DNA of 59,496 bases from Symbiodinium natans (taxonomy: Eukaryota > Sar > Dinophyceae > Suessiales > Symbiodiniaceae). Where the stretch lies: positions 1 through 59,496 of the forward strand of contig CAJNDS010000849.1 of the NCBI GenBank assembly GCA_905221605.1, read 5' to 3'. This document shows, piece by piece, positions 11,554 through 21,387 of the stretch (position 1 is its first letter; the number at the start of each line of letters is the position of its first letter). The position numbers were made by a program, and so were the translations under genes. Under the pieces are notes generated by a model. It was not told the DNA's origin, did no database searches, and worked only from the letters and a program-made list of their open reading frames with translations.

Positions 11554-11834
11554 TGTCCTGTACATGTCATTCTGTAGTCAATTGCAGTGCGCATTTTTCC
11601 TTGTGGCTTCTAGGCCCAAACTCAAGCCTTGAACATGCCACATATTTAAACATGTACATATCATACTGTAGGAGCCGTAGCCCTACACTGCCGAGACCTT
11701 TTTGTTCCTTTGTTGATCTGTTGCTTCTGCGCGTAAAAGATCTCCGCCTATTGTGTGAGCCATGGTTGGGAATGGGGCTAGGGAATTGATCACTCCACTA
11801 GTTCCTTCTGCTCAGCCTGCTGGTTCACACAGCA
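11554..11834 (+). repeat. copia 5' LTR
   Basis: Matches the 3' LTR at 28533-28826. It starts TGT, then lacks 11 bases present in the 3' LTR, and rejoins at CCTGTACATG. It ends ...CACAGCA directly before the primer-binding site. It contains a possible AT-rich promoter element (CATATTTAAACATG) near 11640. The flanking TTTAG at 11549-11553 is the left half of the target duplication. Confidence 0.93.
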
Positions 11835-11847
11835 GGTTATGAGCCCA
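11835..11847 (+). promoter_or_regulatory. Primer-binding site (tRNA-iMet anticodon arm) overlapping the gag start codon
   Basis: GGTTATGAGCCCA follows the LTR without a gap. It is the reverse complement of GGGCTCATAACC, the hallmark anticodon stem-loop of initiator tRNA-Met. Copia-group elements are known to prime from an internal fragment of this tRNA rather than its CCA end. The ATG at 11839-11841 lies inside the site and opens the gag frame, so one triplet would serve as both anticodon complement and start codon. Confidence 0.8.
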
Positions 11848-14600
11848 ACGCTTGGGCAGGGCTACGGCACCAATCCACCGCATCCATCTCCACCTCCCGG
11901 AGGGGATGGTTTGCAGCACTCAGGTTCAATGCCACCACGTGAATCAGGCCAGTCAGGTGCAGTGGGCCTTGAACCTAATACGGCTACGGGAGGGGCATTG
12001 GGAGGTACAGGCCAGCATGAATCATCGCGAGGTTCAGGGGAAGTGCCACCAATGTCGACCACCAGTGAGGGTGGTGAGAGCGCACACCAAATTGTGCATG
12101 TGCCCGGCAACACACCGGGCGGGAGCCCAGGTCCGCAGACCAGCACTGGCATGCCAGTGCACCGCGAGTGGTGAAGCAGCGCCAGGTGGAGCAGTCGCTG
12201 GGGACTCCCATGTTGAGGGGTTCCTTACCCCACGCTCCCAGCAAGGACAGGGTTTGCCCACTATTGCAGAAATGGTTGAGGGTTTCCCTGGGGCTGGGCT
12301 CCAGCTCATGTCAAGGGTTGGGGGTTTTTTCAGAGTTGCCCGCACTGAGGTCATGCAAGTCCCGGTGTGGCAGGACTCACACGCAACGCCACCACGAAGT
12401 GCTACCCGCTCATCGAGTAGTCCGGGAGGTGCACCAGGGCAGTTAGCTTTGGGAGATGGGAGTTTGGGTTCTAATAGTGGGTCACCACCCCAAGTGGGGC
12501 CACAAGGAACGCCAACGTCCTTTGCACCATCGCACCCCGGAAGGGAGGGCCCGCTACTGAACGCTGACATGCTGCAGCGCATGCAGGCTTTAGAACAAAG
12601 GGCCCCCCTACTGTACGGTAATGTACCCGAAAGACCTCAATCGCGAACAGATTCATCATCTTTGCCTCAGGAAGTAATTCAAGCCGAGGTTGCTAGGCAG
12701 TTGGCAGGGTTTGATCAAAGGGCTCAGGCCCAGGACCTTGAGATCCAGCGTTTGAGTAGGCAACTAGAGCAGGAGAAGGCCATGAGGGAGCAGTTGGCTA
12801 GGGAGGCGGCAGCTTCAACCAGTGCCCCGCAAGCAGCCGCATCTGGGTTTTGGTCCAACTTCTAGTCAGGGTTGCAGGGCTCCCAAAGGTTGCCCAGCAG
12901 TGCAACCCCACCTGTCGGGCAGTCCTACGACGCAGCACAGGTGAATTTGGTCTGCCCCAAACCCCCCTTCTCAAGCCGAAAACCTGGGTCTGGGCCAGAT
13001 CTGGCCTCAAGGCTCAGGAATGCCACAGGTGCCACAGGTGCAAGGTACACAGGTGCCCGCATCTCCACCCGGAGGGGTGGGACCCGCTGCCGATGCACAG
13101 GTGCCCGCATCTCCACCCGGAGGGGTTGGACCCGCTGCCTATGCACAGGTGCCACACGTTTCAGGCGCAGGTACACAGGTGCCGCTTGCCCAGGCCAGTG
13201 CAGCTCCAGGAGGAGCACCTGCAGCAAGTGCAACGCCGTGTGCAGCAGCTACCTCAGGCAATCCCATGATGGATGCCTTGTTTGCAGGAATGCAGCAGCT
13301 TCAAACCATGCAGGCGCAAGGCATGCGGGATAAGAGTGTTGTTAGTAACGCCCCTGAAGGCGTCAAGCCAGGCACTACTGCACTTCCCATGCTGAAAGCC
13401 CCTGATCCGATGAGTGGTTCGTTGGATTTTCAGGATTGGTTGGAGTTAGTTGCAGGGTTGATGGGTGATTTGTCCGATTCCTCGCATGATTGGTGGACCG
13501 CAGTGCTGCAGGTGAGCCGTGACGCATATGAAAGGTGGGTTAAGGCTACTCCGCTCGATCGCATCAGGGTAGAGGTTGACGAGCGCCCGGAGCTGGTTGA
13601 GGGAAAGTGGTCCAGGGTCAATGCGCGTGCGTGCACCATGATTTTAGCAGCCTTAGATCAAGGGGTAAAAGCGGAAATGGTAGCTCGCAGGACCACTCAA
13701 GTAGCCACTCAAATCATGTTTCGGCTTTACACGCTGTATCAGCCTGGAGGTTCCACGGAAAAGGCGTTGGTGTTGAATCACCTGCAAAATCCCAATGTTG
13801 TCCAGGATGTGGTGTCAGGTGTGTCCGCGCTGAGGGCATGGGGTAGGTGGCACAAGCAGTGCATTGACTGCGGTATGGTAGCTCCAGATCCTACAGTTCT
13901 TGCCGGTGCCCTCACCAAAATGACCAACCATATCCTAAGCCAAAATCCGGACCCTATGTTCCGAACTCAGATGGTTCGCAGCATGTTGCACATCGAGACT
14001 CACCCTTCGGAAGATGCGGTTCAGGAGTGTCACAAGCACTTGTTAGCCGAGTTTGAAACCATGGCTGGAGCACAGATTGCCAAAAAGGGTGGGTCAGGCA
14101 ACAGTGCCGCTCTGAAGGCCATTGACGCTACGGGGGGCAAGTCGGGGGGAAAAGGGGGTGAAGCTAAGGGTGGGGGGAAGGGTAAGCCGTGCAAGTACTT
14201 TCTTACGCCTAGGGGTGCAAGTTCGGTGCGAAACGCAAGGCCCCTCACTCCATGAGCGACCTGCCAGCGGCTGAAAGGTTTAAGAAGTGCCTAAATTGTG
14301 GCTCTGAGGAGCATCGCGTCAAAGATTGCAAGGCTGGAAAGGCCGAACCAAAGGCACTGGAGCAGAAGCCGTCAGTCCAGGCAGCCTCCACCTCCACATC
14401 ATCCTCCGCGCCACCCGTTGTCCAGGCCACGCCTGTTCTATCCATGGAGTCCTTCCTTCAGCATGCATCCCACGCCTTGAGGCAGCTTGAAGCTGCGCAT
14501 GCCACTCATGGGCAGCCGTCGCAGGGTCCAGCATCTACTGCGCCGGCCCCAGCGGCCCCCACTCCTGACGGAGGTGGCGTGCAGCAGCCTTCAAATCCAT
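11839..14600 (+). pseudogene. gag: copia gag (frameshifted)
   Basis: The capsid/nucleocapsid region starts at the ATG inside the primer site (MSPTLGQGYG). A Pro/Gly/Ser-rich N-terminus runs to ~12170, then continues in another frame through a heptad-like coiled coil (about 12660-12840, QRLSRQLEQEKAMREQLARE). After a further shift comes the capsid-like core (13020-14190; LDFQDWLELVAGLMGDLSD, DDWWT-like and MILAALDQGV segments). The nucleocapsid follows: a CCCH-type finger spacing C-x8-C-x5-[C to R]-x3-H at 14190-14248, with its third Cys changed to Arg, and then a CCHC knuckle CLNCGSEEHRVKDC at 14288-14329. At least three frameshifts make this copy non-functional as read. The family assignment rests on position, the zinc fingers and the pol genes downstream. 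Confidence 0.85.
13051..13146 (+). repeat. 48-bp in-frame tandem duplication in gag
   Basis: 13051-13098 is repeated at 13099-13146 with two base differences. It encodes two copies of a 16-residue Pro/Gly/Ala unit (QVPASPPGGVGPAA). Being a multiple of three, it keeps the frame. Each copy contains the CCACCCGGAGGGGT palindrome described in the findings. Confidence 0.9.
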
Positions 14601-15009
14601 CCCTCAAGAGGCTCACAATACGCTCCATGCCTGCGAGCTGTTTCCCGGTTTCGGGTCCCCAAACCGGGAGTTTTCCTGAACCGGACACGCCCCCCCTGAC
14701 CCAGGGGCCACTCACCCGATGCGGCAAGCCTCATCTGAGGAGGAATGGGAGGTCGCTGAGGAGGTACAGGCCAGTTTAGCCGGCGATCAAAGCACGTTCA
14801 TGCGTTTGACCCGCGCAGGTACACTCCTCCTGCCTCCCGGGAGGGATGGCCCAGTGCAGCCAATAGTTCCTATGGGTGCCATCATAGAGCAGTTGGGGTA
14901 TTCATTAAGTTGGTCCGCTGGTTGTTGCAAGCTCTATGCTCCAGATGGTAAGGTGATTCGGCTCAGGGTTCGTAATGGGTGTCCCGAGGTGATGGAGAGC
15001 CAGGCCTGA
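14600..15009 (+). pseudogene. copia aspartic protease (active site altered)
   Basis: Near 14694-14720 one frame reads D-P-G-A-T-H-P-M-R, which aligns with the copia protease signature D-[ST]-G-A-[ST]-H. The active-site Ser/Thr is replaced by Pro. Downstream the frame from 14719 continues (SSEEEWEVAEEVQASLAG, then PIVPMGAIIEQLGYSLSW and APDGKVIRLRVRNGCPEV), matching the flap and C-terminal half expected of copia proteases, and ends at 15009. The reading frame upstream of the motif is disrupted. Its position between the gag zinc fingers and the methyltransferase-like domain supports the call. Confidence 0.7.
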
Positions 15010-15012
15010 ACC

Positions 15013-16052
15013 ATGATTTCCAAGTTGGAGGAGCACAAGCTGCAACAGGTTGATGAGCTGAGGAAAAGGACGCAGGAAGGAAAGGACAGGATTCGTGAGG
15101 CCCGAATCGCATTGGACAAGACTTGGTGGGACCATCTGGTTGAGTATGCCCGAGATGGTAGCCTCACAGCAGGGGAAATGGCTATTGCACAGGCTCCGTT
15201 CTTCAGTGAGGTTCCGGAGCAAGCGTTGCGTGGCATTCTCCCGTCGGAAGATGTGGACTCATTTTGGCGAGCGCTGTCCGAAGCCTTTCCCAACCTCAAC
15301 AGGAGGAGGAAGGCGCTACATCGTTCCACCAAATGGGTTGTTCACTTGTTTGCAGGCCCTCAACCCCATAAAGAGCTCCTAAAGCTGCAGTCGGATGGAA
15401 CGGTGGTGGTGGGGTTGGACATCGCACGTTCCAGCATCCACAATCTGTACTCTGAGCCACTTTGGAGGTTGTTGGTGAAAGCGGCGAGGGATTGCAGCTG
15501 TGATTGGCGGCCCTCCTTGTCGTACCATGTCAGTTCTTCGGCACAAGCCCGGAGGTCCAAGGCCAGTGCGGTCCCCTGCTGAGCCGTATGGTCTGAGCGA
15601 TCTTAGTGCTGCCGAGCGTGAGCTTGTAGACAATGACACGGGCCTGTTTGCACGGATGTTGTTCTTGCACGCAGCTGCGACAGCCGGGAGGCGTGTCCAT
15701 CGTCAATCGGCGGAACAATCGTCACAGGTGGCATTCTTGCTTGAGCAGCCTCAGCCAGTTGACCGCTATCTGCCTCCGGGCCACACCTTGGTTGGTGAAG
15801 TTCCCTCGTTTTGGCACACGACTCTATGGCAGGCCTACGCCTCAGAGGCTGGCCTGTTCGAGGTCGACTTTGACCAAGGTGCGTTGGGCCATGTGACCAC
15901 GAAGCCAACCACCATTGGCACGAACCTTCCTGACCTCAGGGGCTCGCACGGCCTCCGGGAGGAGAGTCCTAAGCCAGCGTGGACAGGCAACTCAAAGGAC
16001 TTAGCCGCGAGCATCGGCTAGCATACACTGTCGTAACAAGTCACGAATGCGT
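15013..16052 (+). pseudogene. Cytosine-methyltransferase-like accessory domain of copia pol
   Basis: A coiled N-terminal part (HKLQQVDELRKRTQEGKDRI) precedes motifs in the order of C5-cytosine methyltransferases. These are W-V-V-H-L-F-A-G at 15334-15357 (motif I-like), V-V-G-L-D-I-A-R at ~15405-15430 (motif II-like acidic end), G-G-P-P-C-R-T-M-S at 15506-15532 (motif IV, with the Pro-Cys of the catalytic loop), and L-L-E-Q-P at ~15738-15752 (motif VI-like, EQP instead of ENV). A one-base frameshift at ~15490 separates motifs I-II from IV-VI. No clear motif IX-X is seen. Dinoflagellate retrotransposons have been reported to carry DNA methyltransferase domains. Whether this divergent form methylates DNA is unknown. 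The end runs into the direct repeat where the second element inserted. Confidence 0.65.
16009..16052 (+). repeat. 44-bp direct repeat, left copy
   Basis: The 44 bases starting GAGCATCGGCTAGC and ending CACGAATGCGT are identical at 23692-23735. They read in frame as copia pol sequence on both sides. Removing one repeat plus the interior rejoins the copia frame (...SHECV then AHPDAYC...), so one copy is the original target sequence. Confidence 0.95.
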
Positions 16053-16279
16053 ACACTAGCCAATCCTCCCACCCCACCAACATCCCCCCGGCCCATACCT
16101 CCCGGGGTTGGTGGGGATGAGCGTCGCTCTGTAAACATGTGTAGCTCACATGAGAAGATAGCCAACGTGATCAAGCACTCGGACAGATTCTCTTTTAGCA
16201 CGAGTGGCAGAAATCCCATGGTTCCCGAGAGAAAAACTCTAGCGTTTCGCTAGCTGATCTCCCACGCACCGCCGAACGG
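16053..16279. other. 3' untranslated end of the tyrosine-recombinase element
   Basis: No coding region after the RNase H stop (minus strand). A small inverted repeat lies at 16072-16081 and 16105-16114 (CCCCACCAAC/GTTGGTGGGG). There is no poly(A) or poly(T) tract at the border with the direct repeat. Confidence 0.5.
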
Positions 16280-17660
16280 TTACCATGGGTCTAGCCTCCT
16301 GGGCCTCCATAGCTTCACAGCCACCAGGGTCGCTAGCAATTCTAGCGCTGCGATGACTTTCTTGGGGTCCCCTTTCTCGAAGGCCCAGGGGGCCCAGCTC
16401 GGCTCCACTTCTAGCGAGAACCAGGGTGTGTGCCCCCCCGGCACCACCTCCAGGAACCCCCCGATCCAGGCACGTCCCTCGTCGGCCTTAGCATCCGTGA
16501 AGAAGCTCCAGGGATCGTTTTTCGCTATCATGGGTAGCGGCCTCTGTAGGCGTCCCCCTCCTTCCATACGGTCGGCTAGCCAGTGGCAAAGGGTCCGCAG
16601 CATCACTGGAAGGGTCAAGTAGCCTTTCTTGCCCTGGATGGCCGCCGACCAGGCATGCAAGGGCGCCAGGAAGGGACGCTCCCAGTCCAGTGCGATAGCC
16701 GCCCTAGGCCTTGGGACATGGGCTTCGCCTCGACCCTACCCTCCTTCGCGAGGTTCCTTAGCCAGTCCACTAGCCAGCTTGCTCTCTTCGGTGAGAGCCC
16801 CAGCCGGTAGCCCACATAGTCAGTCTCCATCCCTAGCCACTCCACTTGAAGCTGCCCCGCGTCTTTGGCCACTTGAAGGGGTAGCCCATGCCCGCCAGGT
16901 AGGTGTAGCTCAACGGGATCCCCTGCCGGCCTCGTGCTCCGGTGCCTAGCGTCTCCAGGTCGTCCGCATGCAGGAGCATGTCGACAGGGTAGGACGCCCC
17001 TAGCAGGTGGTGGGTGGCTCTGAGTCCACACGCTGCGATCCTCGTCCACCAGCTGGCGCAGGATAGCCCGAAGGTGCCCACCTTGTTGACATACACTATC
17101 TGGGAGTCCGGGTCGCCGGGGGTAGCCTCCTCCGGCATGCCAGGTAGCCGTGCTCATCTTCCCGGTGCCCGTAGCTTGTCACGGCACCTGATCCTGTGGT
17201 TCACCCTGACCCCATCGTGGATCACCCGCTTCTTCCCGCTAGCTTCGTCCTCCACGATGACCGCCAAGGCTGCGATAGCCCTATGCTCCCCATACCTCTG
17301 CTTGAACTCCCTTCGCGACATCTTTTCCATGAGGCCTTCTTGGACGTCCTCCTCGAACTTAGCTCTGACGAACTCACGGCGGCGCAGATAAAGCGGCTGC
17401 CCGGGGGCCACCTCCAGGATCTTCGGGTCCACGATCCCTCTCTTCCCTAGCCAGGAGGCCCAGAGCTCCCGCAGCTCGCCCAGGAAGGACTCGTCGATAG
17501 CCAGCCGGATGCCCACTCCATCTCCTGCCGCCATCCTGAACGCTTCCCTCTCTAGCTCCCGCTCCGAGCCCAGCTTGCGGATAGCCAGATCTCTCATCTT
17601 ATCGCGGCGGTCCTCCCAGTCGGCGCCCTCGGCGTAGCTCCTGTCGCCCTGCCTCCAGCG
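16280..17660 (-). pseudogene. Reverse transcriptase-RNase H of the tyrosine-recombinase element (frameshifted)
   Basis: Read from 17600 downward. The N-terminal RT part carries K-K-R-V-I-H-D-G-V-R-V-N-H-R-I-R, a finger-subdomain motif common in DIRS-type RTs. After a frameshift near 17155 the palm follows with D-S-Q-I-V-Y-V-N-K-V-G-T-F-G and M-L-L-H-A-D-D-L-E (motif C, xADD). Another shift gives L-G-M-E-T-D-Y-V-G-Y-R-L-G-L-S-P-K (thumb-like), then RNase H with F-F-T-D-A-K-A-D-E-G-R-A-W-I-G-G near 16505 and I-A-A-L-E-L-L-A-T-L near 16350 (acidic E-L segment). It stops at 16280. Several ±1 shifts break the frame, so this copy is not expected to make active enzyme. Confidence 0.8.
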
Positions 17661-17699
17661 CCCGGGTGAGGATAGGTTCTTAAAGGCTTATTCACCCCT

Positions 17700-18620
17700 A
17701 GCTGTCTGCACGTCCTAGGGGGACCTCTTCCTCCGAGTAGCCGACGCCCATCTGGTTCTTTTGAGAGTCGCCTCTTGTGTAGCCGTGTGCTCCGTCCCCT
17801 CTCCAACGGCAGTCGAAGCAGGCACACACGTGGTCACCAGGAGGTCCGCTAGCCACGCGCACATAGCTGAGGGCCACTGCTCCGTACCTGTAGTTCGGAA
17901 GGTACCCGCATTGTTCCGCGAAGCCATGGCTCCCATGCGCTGGCCCCTGAGCGGCCCTTCGTAGTCCCCCGCAGGTCCGAAGACCGGCGGACCCTCAAAA
18001 ACAAAGTCCGGTAGCTGGACCGGGGTCTTAAGGAGGAGGCGGGTAGGCTTGGCATAAGAAACCCCAAAACTTGCCTGGTGGAAAGCCGCGGTCCGCAATC
18101 CCTGCCCAAGTAGCTTTTTGAGGTGCGGCCACTGCCACATCGAGGCTGGCCGACTTCCTCGGTAGGGGCCCTTCTGTCGCTTGCCTAGGTCCTCCGGCTG
18201 CTCAAACGCGAGGAACTTGGTCGCTCCCTCTGCCACTACCGTAGCAACATCCCAAGCGAAGTCCGCGAAGATGGCGCCGAGCACAGCCTTCTCTTTCTGC
18301 TTGCCCCAGAGCTTCTGGTACCCTTGCGGGTGGGTATAGCTTCACACCGGTCTGGAGAATGTGGAGCAGGGAGGCGACAGCAGGACCGCATCAAACTCCT
18401 CGGCCACTGCTCGCGTAGCCCAGGCCTCGCCAAGTCCATCTGCGGAGAGCGCCCGATGTCTACGCAGGTGACTGTAGCCGTGTAGCCCTTACGCTTCGCT
18501 TCTCGCTTCATGTGTGTCGTCATGTCTCCGTCCCGTGGTAGCCCTGCAAAGAGGTAGAGGACCTTGATGTGTCTAGCAGGCGGAGCAGGTCCCGGTTCCG
18601 CTGCATTTCCGGGGGACATA
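17700..18620 (-). pseudogene. Methyltransferase-like domain of the tyrosine-recombinase element
   Basis: On the minus strand one frame has H-I-K-V-L-Y-L-F-A-G-L-P-R-D-G-D-M (about 18525-18575), a Rossmann glycine loop, followed by V-T-C-V-D-I-G-R-S (motif II-like). After a shift near 18420 comes A-V-L-L-S-P-P-C-S-T-F-S-R-P (about 18349-18382, motif IV-like with Pro-Cys), an in-frame stop, then A-K-F-like L-A-F-E-Q-P-E-D-L-G (about 18186-18212, motif VI-like). DIRS elements are known to encode a methyltransferase, usually described as adenine type. The Pro-Cys loop here looks more like cytosine enzymes. The domain shares its motif plan with the copia domain at 15334-15752, although the two element classes are unrelated. 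Confidence 0.6.
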
Positions 18621-18639
18621 GCCGGCCCCCGGTCCGGCA

Positions 18640-19833
18640 CCTCCGGCATGGTTCAGGCGGCCTTGTTGGCCTGGGGTAGCTCACCCCGCGTGTCCTTTGG
18701 CGGCTGCTTGCACTGGAAAAGGGGATGCTTAGCGTAGCATCGTCTGCACACGTGGGCAACTGGCCCTTCTTGCAACCGCCCTTAGCCTGGTACTTGAAGC
18801 AGATTGGCTTGCCCTCGGGGGTGCGGCTAGGTAGCGGCGCCTTTGTCCCCTTTATCGCCCTTTCCCCCTCGACCACCTCCTTTAGGGGGGTTCTTCGTCT
18901 TGTTGGGGTCCTCTGTAGCGATAGCTGGGCTCCCTGGCACGTTCGGCCTCTTGCCATAGAGGGCTAGCGGAGTCGTGAAGTGGCGCTCCTTCACAGAGGG
19001 CTCCTTGTAGCTCTTGACGAGGGCCTCGCCAAAAGGCAGGCCGTGGTTAGCCAAGAGCTTGTAAGCTCAGCACCAGCGTCCACGGCGGGATCATACCACC
19101 GGCATCACCCCCGGCCCGGAGACCATAGCAGTAGTCCCCCAGCAAGTACTCCTTGTACTTCTCGAAGAGCGTCATCTGGACGTCTTTTAGCTCGGCCCGG
19201 CCGGGGTGTTTTAGCTTAATCATGATAAGCGCATTCTGAAGCACCGTAAGCCGTAGCCGTAGCTGCTCGGGCCCCGTGGGCATAGTCTTCACGGATAGCT
19301 GGCCCTTGGCATTCCAAGTGGTGACTAGCACGTCGGGGTCCACCTCATCCCGACTGACGACCTCTGTCAGGGGCTCGGCGCGGAACTCCCCCGTTTCCAG
19401 TTCGTACAGCTTCTTCTCGATGTATTCCTTAGCAGGAATATGTTTGTCTTCTAGCTCTCCGAACTGGGAGGAGTACGCATTCCTCATAGCGATATAGTCC
19501 GATTGGGCTATCGGCTTCGCTAGCTGGAGAGTCTCATGGGTGGCCTCCACCTCTGCTTGGTTCTTCACCCTGGTAGCTGCGGTGTTCCAGGCCACTACCA
19601 TGCTAGCTGCTTGCGCCCGGTTGGCCAGGCTAACAGTCTAGTCCAAAACTATCCTTCAGGACGGTCTTCAGGTCGGCCTCCCCCGAAACGAAAGCCAGGC
19701 TATTGATGCCGTTGTGGTACAGTTCTGCCTGGGTAGCACTAGCAACTCCGTGGCTTGTGAGGAGGAACCTGAGGTCTGAGGATCCCTTAGCCAGCTTCTC
19801 CTCTTCTGTGGGGGCCGGCGCAGGCGCAGCCAT
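18640..19833 (-). pseudogene. gag-like protein of the tyrosine-recombinase element (frameshifted)
   Basis: The start is likely the ATG at 19833 (MAAPAPAPTEEEKLAKG). A short helical N-terminal module (DLRFLLTSHGV...DSFGLD) ends near 19630. The frame then shifts into a ~185-residue capsid-like region (19601-19047: RNAYSSQFGELEDKHIPAKE, LRLRLTVLQNALIMIKLKHP, MTLFEKYKEYLLGDYCYGL). The C-terminal part has K-P-I-C-F-K-Y-Q-A-K-G-G-C-K-K-G-Q, and in an adjoining frame A-H-V-C-R-R-C-Y-A-K-H-P-L-F-Q-C (18710-18800). This is a split CCCH-like zinc finger plus CxxC knuckle typical of DIRS-type gag. At least three frameshifts are present. Confidence 0.7.
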
Positions 19834-20299
19834 GCTGACTAGCGAAAGAAGGAGGACTAAAGAAGCTGGGCCACAAAAATCTTCATAGCCAAGAGTTCCC
19901 CCCCCCCCTTTTTCCCGCCAGCCTCTGTCTACTTCGGGCATCCTAGCGATTCGGTGGGGTCGTGGGGTCTAGTCGGCCCCGAGTAGGGGGAGTATCCGCC
20001 GCGTCCACCCTTTGGCTTCCCCCCAGCCCTCCCCCCCCTCCGACCTCCCCTGACCCTCCGCTCCCTCTCTCGACCCTTGCTTGCGTCCGACTTTTAGCGG
20101 CAGGGGCCGTGTCGTGGCTCCTGCTTCCTAGCACTCGGCTGGTAGCGGCCTGTCAAAAAACCGTGCGCTCTCCTAGCCCTAGCCTACGGCAGAGATCTAG
20201 CTTTTACTCTATGCCGGCGGCTGGTTCAGCTAGCAAAAGGGCTGCTAATCTCGCCGAGAAAGGCTAGCTCTAGCTGCCCCTGTCGGGCGAGGGCTAGCA
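19834..20299. other. Leader region upstream of the element's gag
   Basis: No coding call. It is rich in TAGC and C-tracts and is consistent with an untranslated spacer between the unknown Cys-rich frame and gag on the minus strand. Confidence 0.4.
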
Positions 20300-20990
20300 C
20301 TAGCGTCGGTACCGCTTGCAATTGTGGCAGTAGTGCGACTCATGCCTGTCGACGCAGTACCACATGCGTCTGTTGCATGCTAGCACTTGGCAGCCAGCGC
20401 AGACCACCACACAGCGGAATATCTGGTTGGGGACATCCCAACGTCCCCACCCGTAGCAGGTCCGACCAGTAGCAACCCTCACGAAGGCCGGCTCGAAGGC
20501 CACCGCCTCCAGTAGCGTCTGGACCCTAGCACAGGGCTGAGGGTCGAGACCAGGAGGAGGTCTAGCGGAAACTGCAGTGGTGGGAGGTCAATGTCCCTGA
20601 CCGCTATAGCATGCTCGGAGTCGAGCCCATTCTGGGACCTCCTTAGCTGCTGTGTTGGCCGCCCGCTCCAGGAACCCGCAGGCCAGAGCGCAGTGGGGAT
20701 GTCGCCCCACGTTAGCTCTAGTGGGGGCCCCCGGGGCACAGGTGCACCCCGCAAGCAGCCGGCGGTGGGGCTATCAACTGTAGCGGGATGCCGTGCTCCC
20801 AGGCGTCCATCAAGGTCTGGACTGGCCCCCGGATCTGGCCGTCCTGCAGGCTAGCGGGCAGCGGCCGCAACTTTTGCTCAAATTTAGCCCTTCAGGTATC
20901 AGTCTCCCGTGGGGCACATGCCTCCCAAGCTTTAGCATGCACAAACCGGCACGCAGCTCCAGCGACATGCAAAACCGCCTTACAGCAACT
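20300..20990 (-). pseudogene. Unknown Cys/His-rich protein between recombinase and gag
   Basis: I do not recognise this gene. The clearest part is the C-terminal ~67 residues (20300-20503) with a run of Cys pairs: C-Y-G-W-G-R-W-D, V-V-V-C-A-G-C, L-A-C-N-R-R-M-W-Y-C, H-E-S-H-Y-C-H-N-C-K-R. These suggest one or two zinc-binding sites. Upstream segments in shifted frames (for example 20810-20970, MSLELRAGLCMLKLGRH) may belong to the same protein. The TAGC-rich composition matches the rest of the element. It could be an accessory nucleic-acid-binding protein of the element or a degraded captured gene. Confidence 0.4.
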
Positions 20991-21387
20991 GCCCTAGCTT
21001 GACTGTCCGGTCGTTTTGGGAGGCGTAGCGAGACCTGTACGGCGAACCCTCCCCCCTCGCCGCTGGGCACCCACCCTAGCCTGGAGCCCTGGGGACCCGA
21101 GTTTCGCCTCATGGGGGCTCGCTTGGGAGGGCCCCGGGGGGACAGCGCGTAGCAGAAGAAAGGCATACAGAAGCCACAGCGTAGCAACACAGCGTGTCCC
21201 TCTGCTGCCTCTCTGTCTCTTGTTCTTTCTCCTAGCTTCCCCCACCCCCCCCTCCCCCCTTGTCTTCCCGTTTAGCGGAAGCGTTGTGGAAAAAAGGGGG
21301 AACTGGGGGACAAGAAGATGGGAGCTAGCTGCGAGCCCTAGCCGGGCCAACATTTTGCTGCGGTCGACTTGCGCATTAGCTGCACTC
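20991..21387. other. Spacer between recombinase stop and unknown frame
   Basis: Nothing recognisable as coding. It contains C-rich tracts (about 21240-21260) and several TAGC tetramers. Confidence 0.4.

Noticed and set aside
11675-11695. CCGTAGCC in the copia LTR, matching the first eight bases of DinoSL
   Set aside because: An eight-base match is expected by chance in a window this size, and the rest of the leader is absent.
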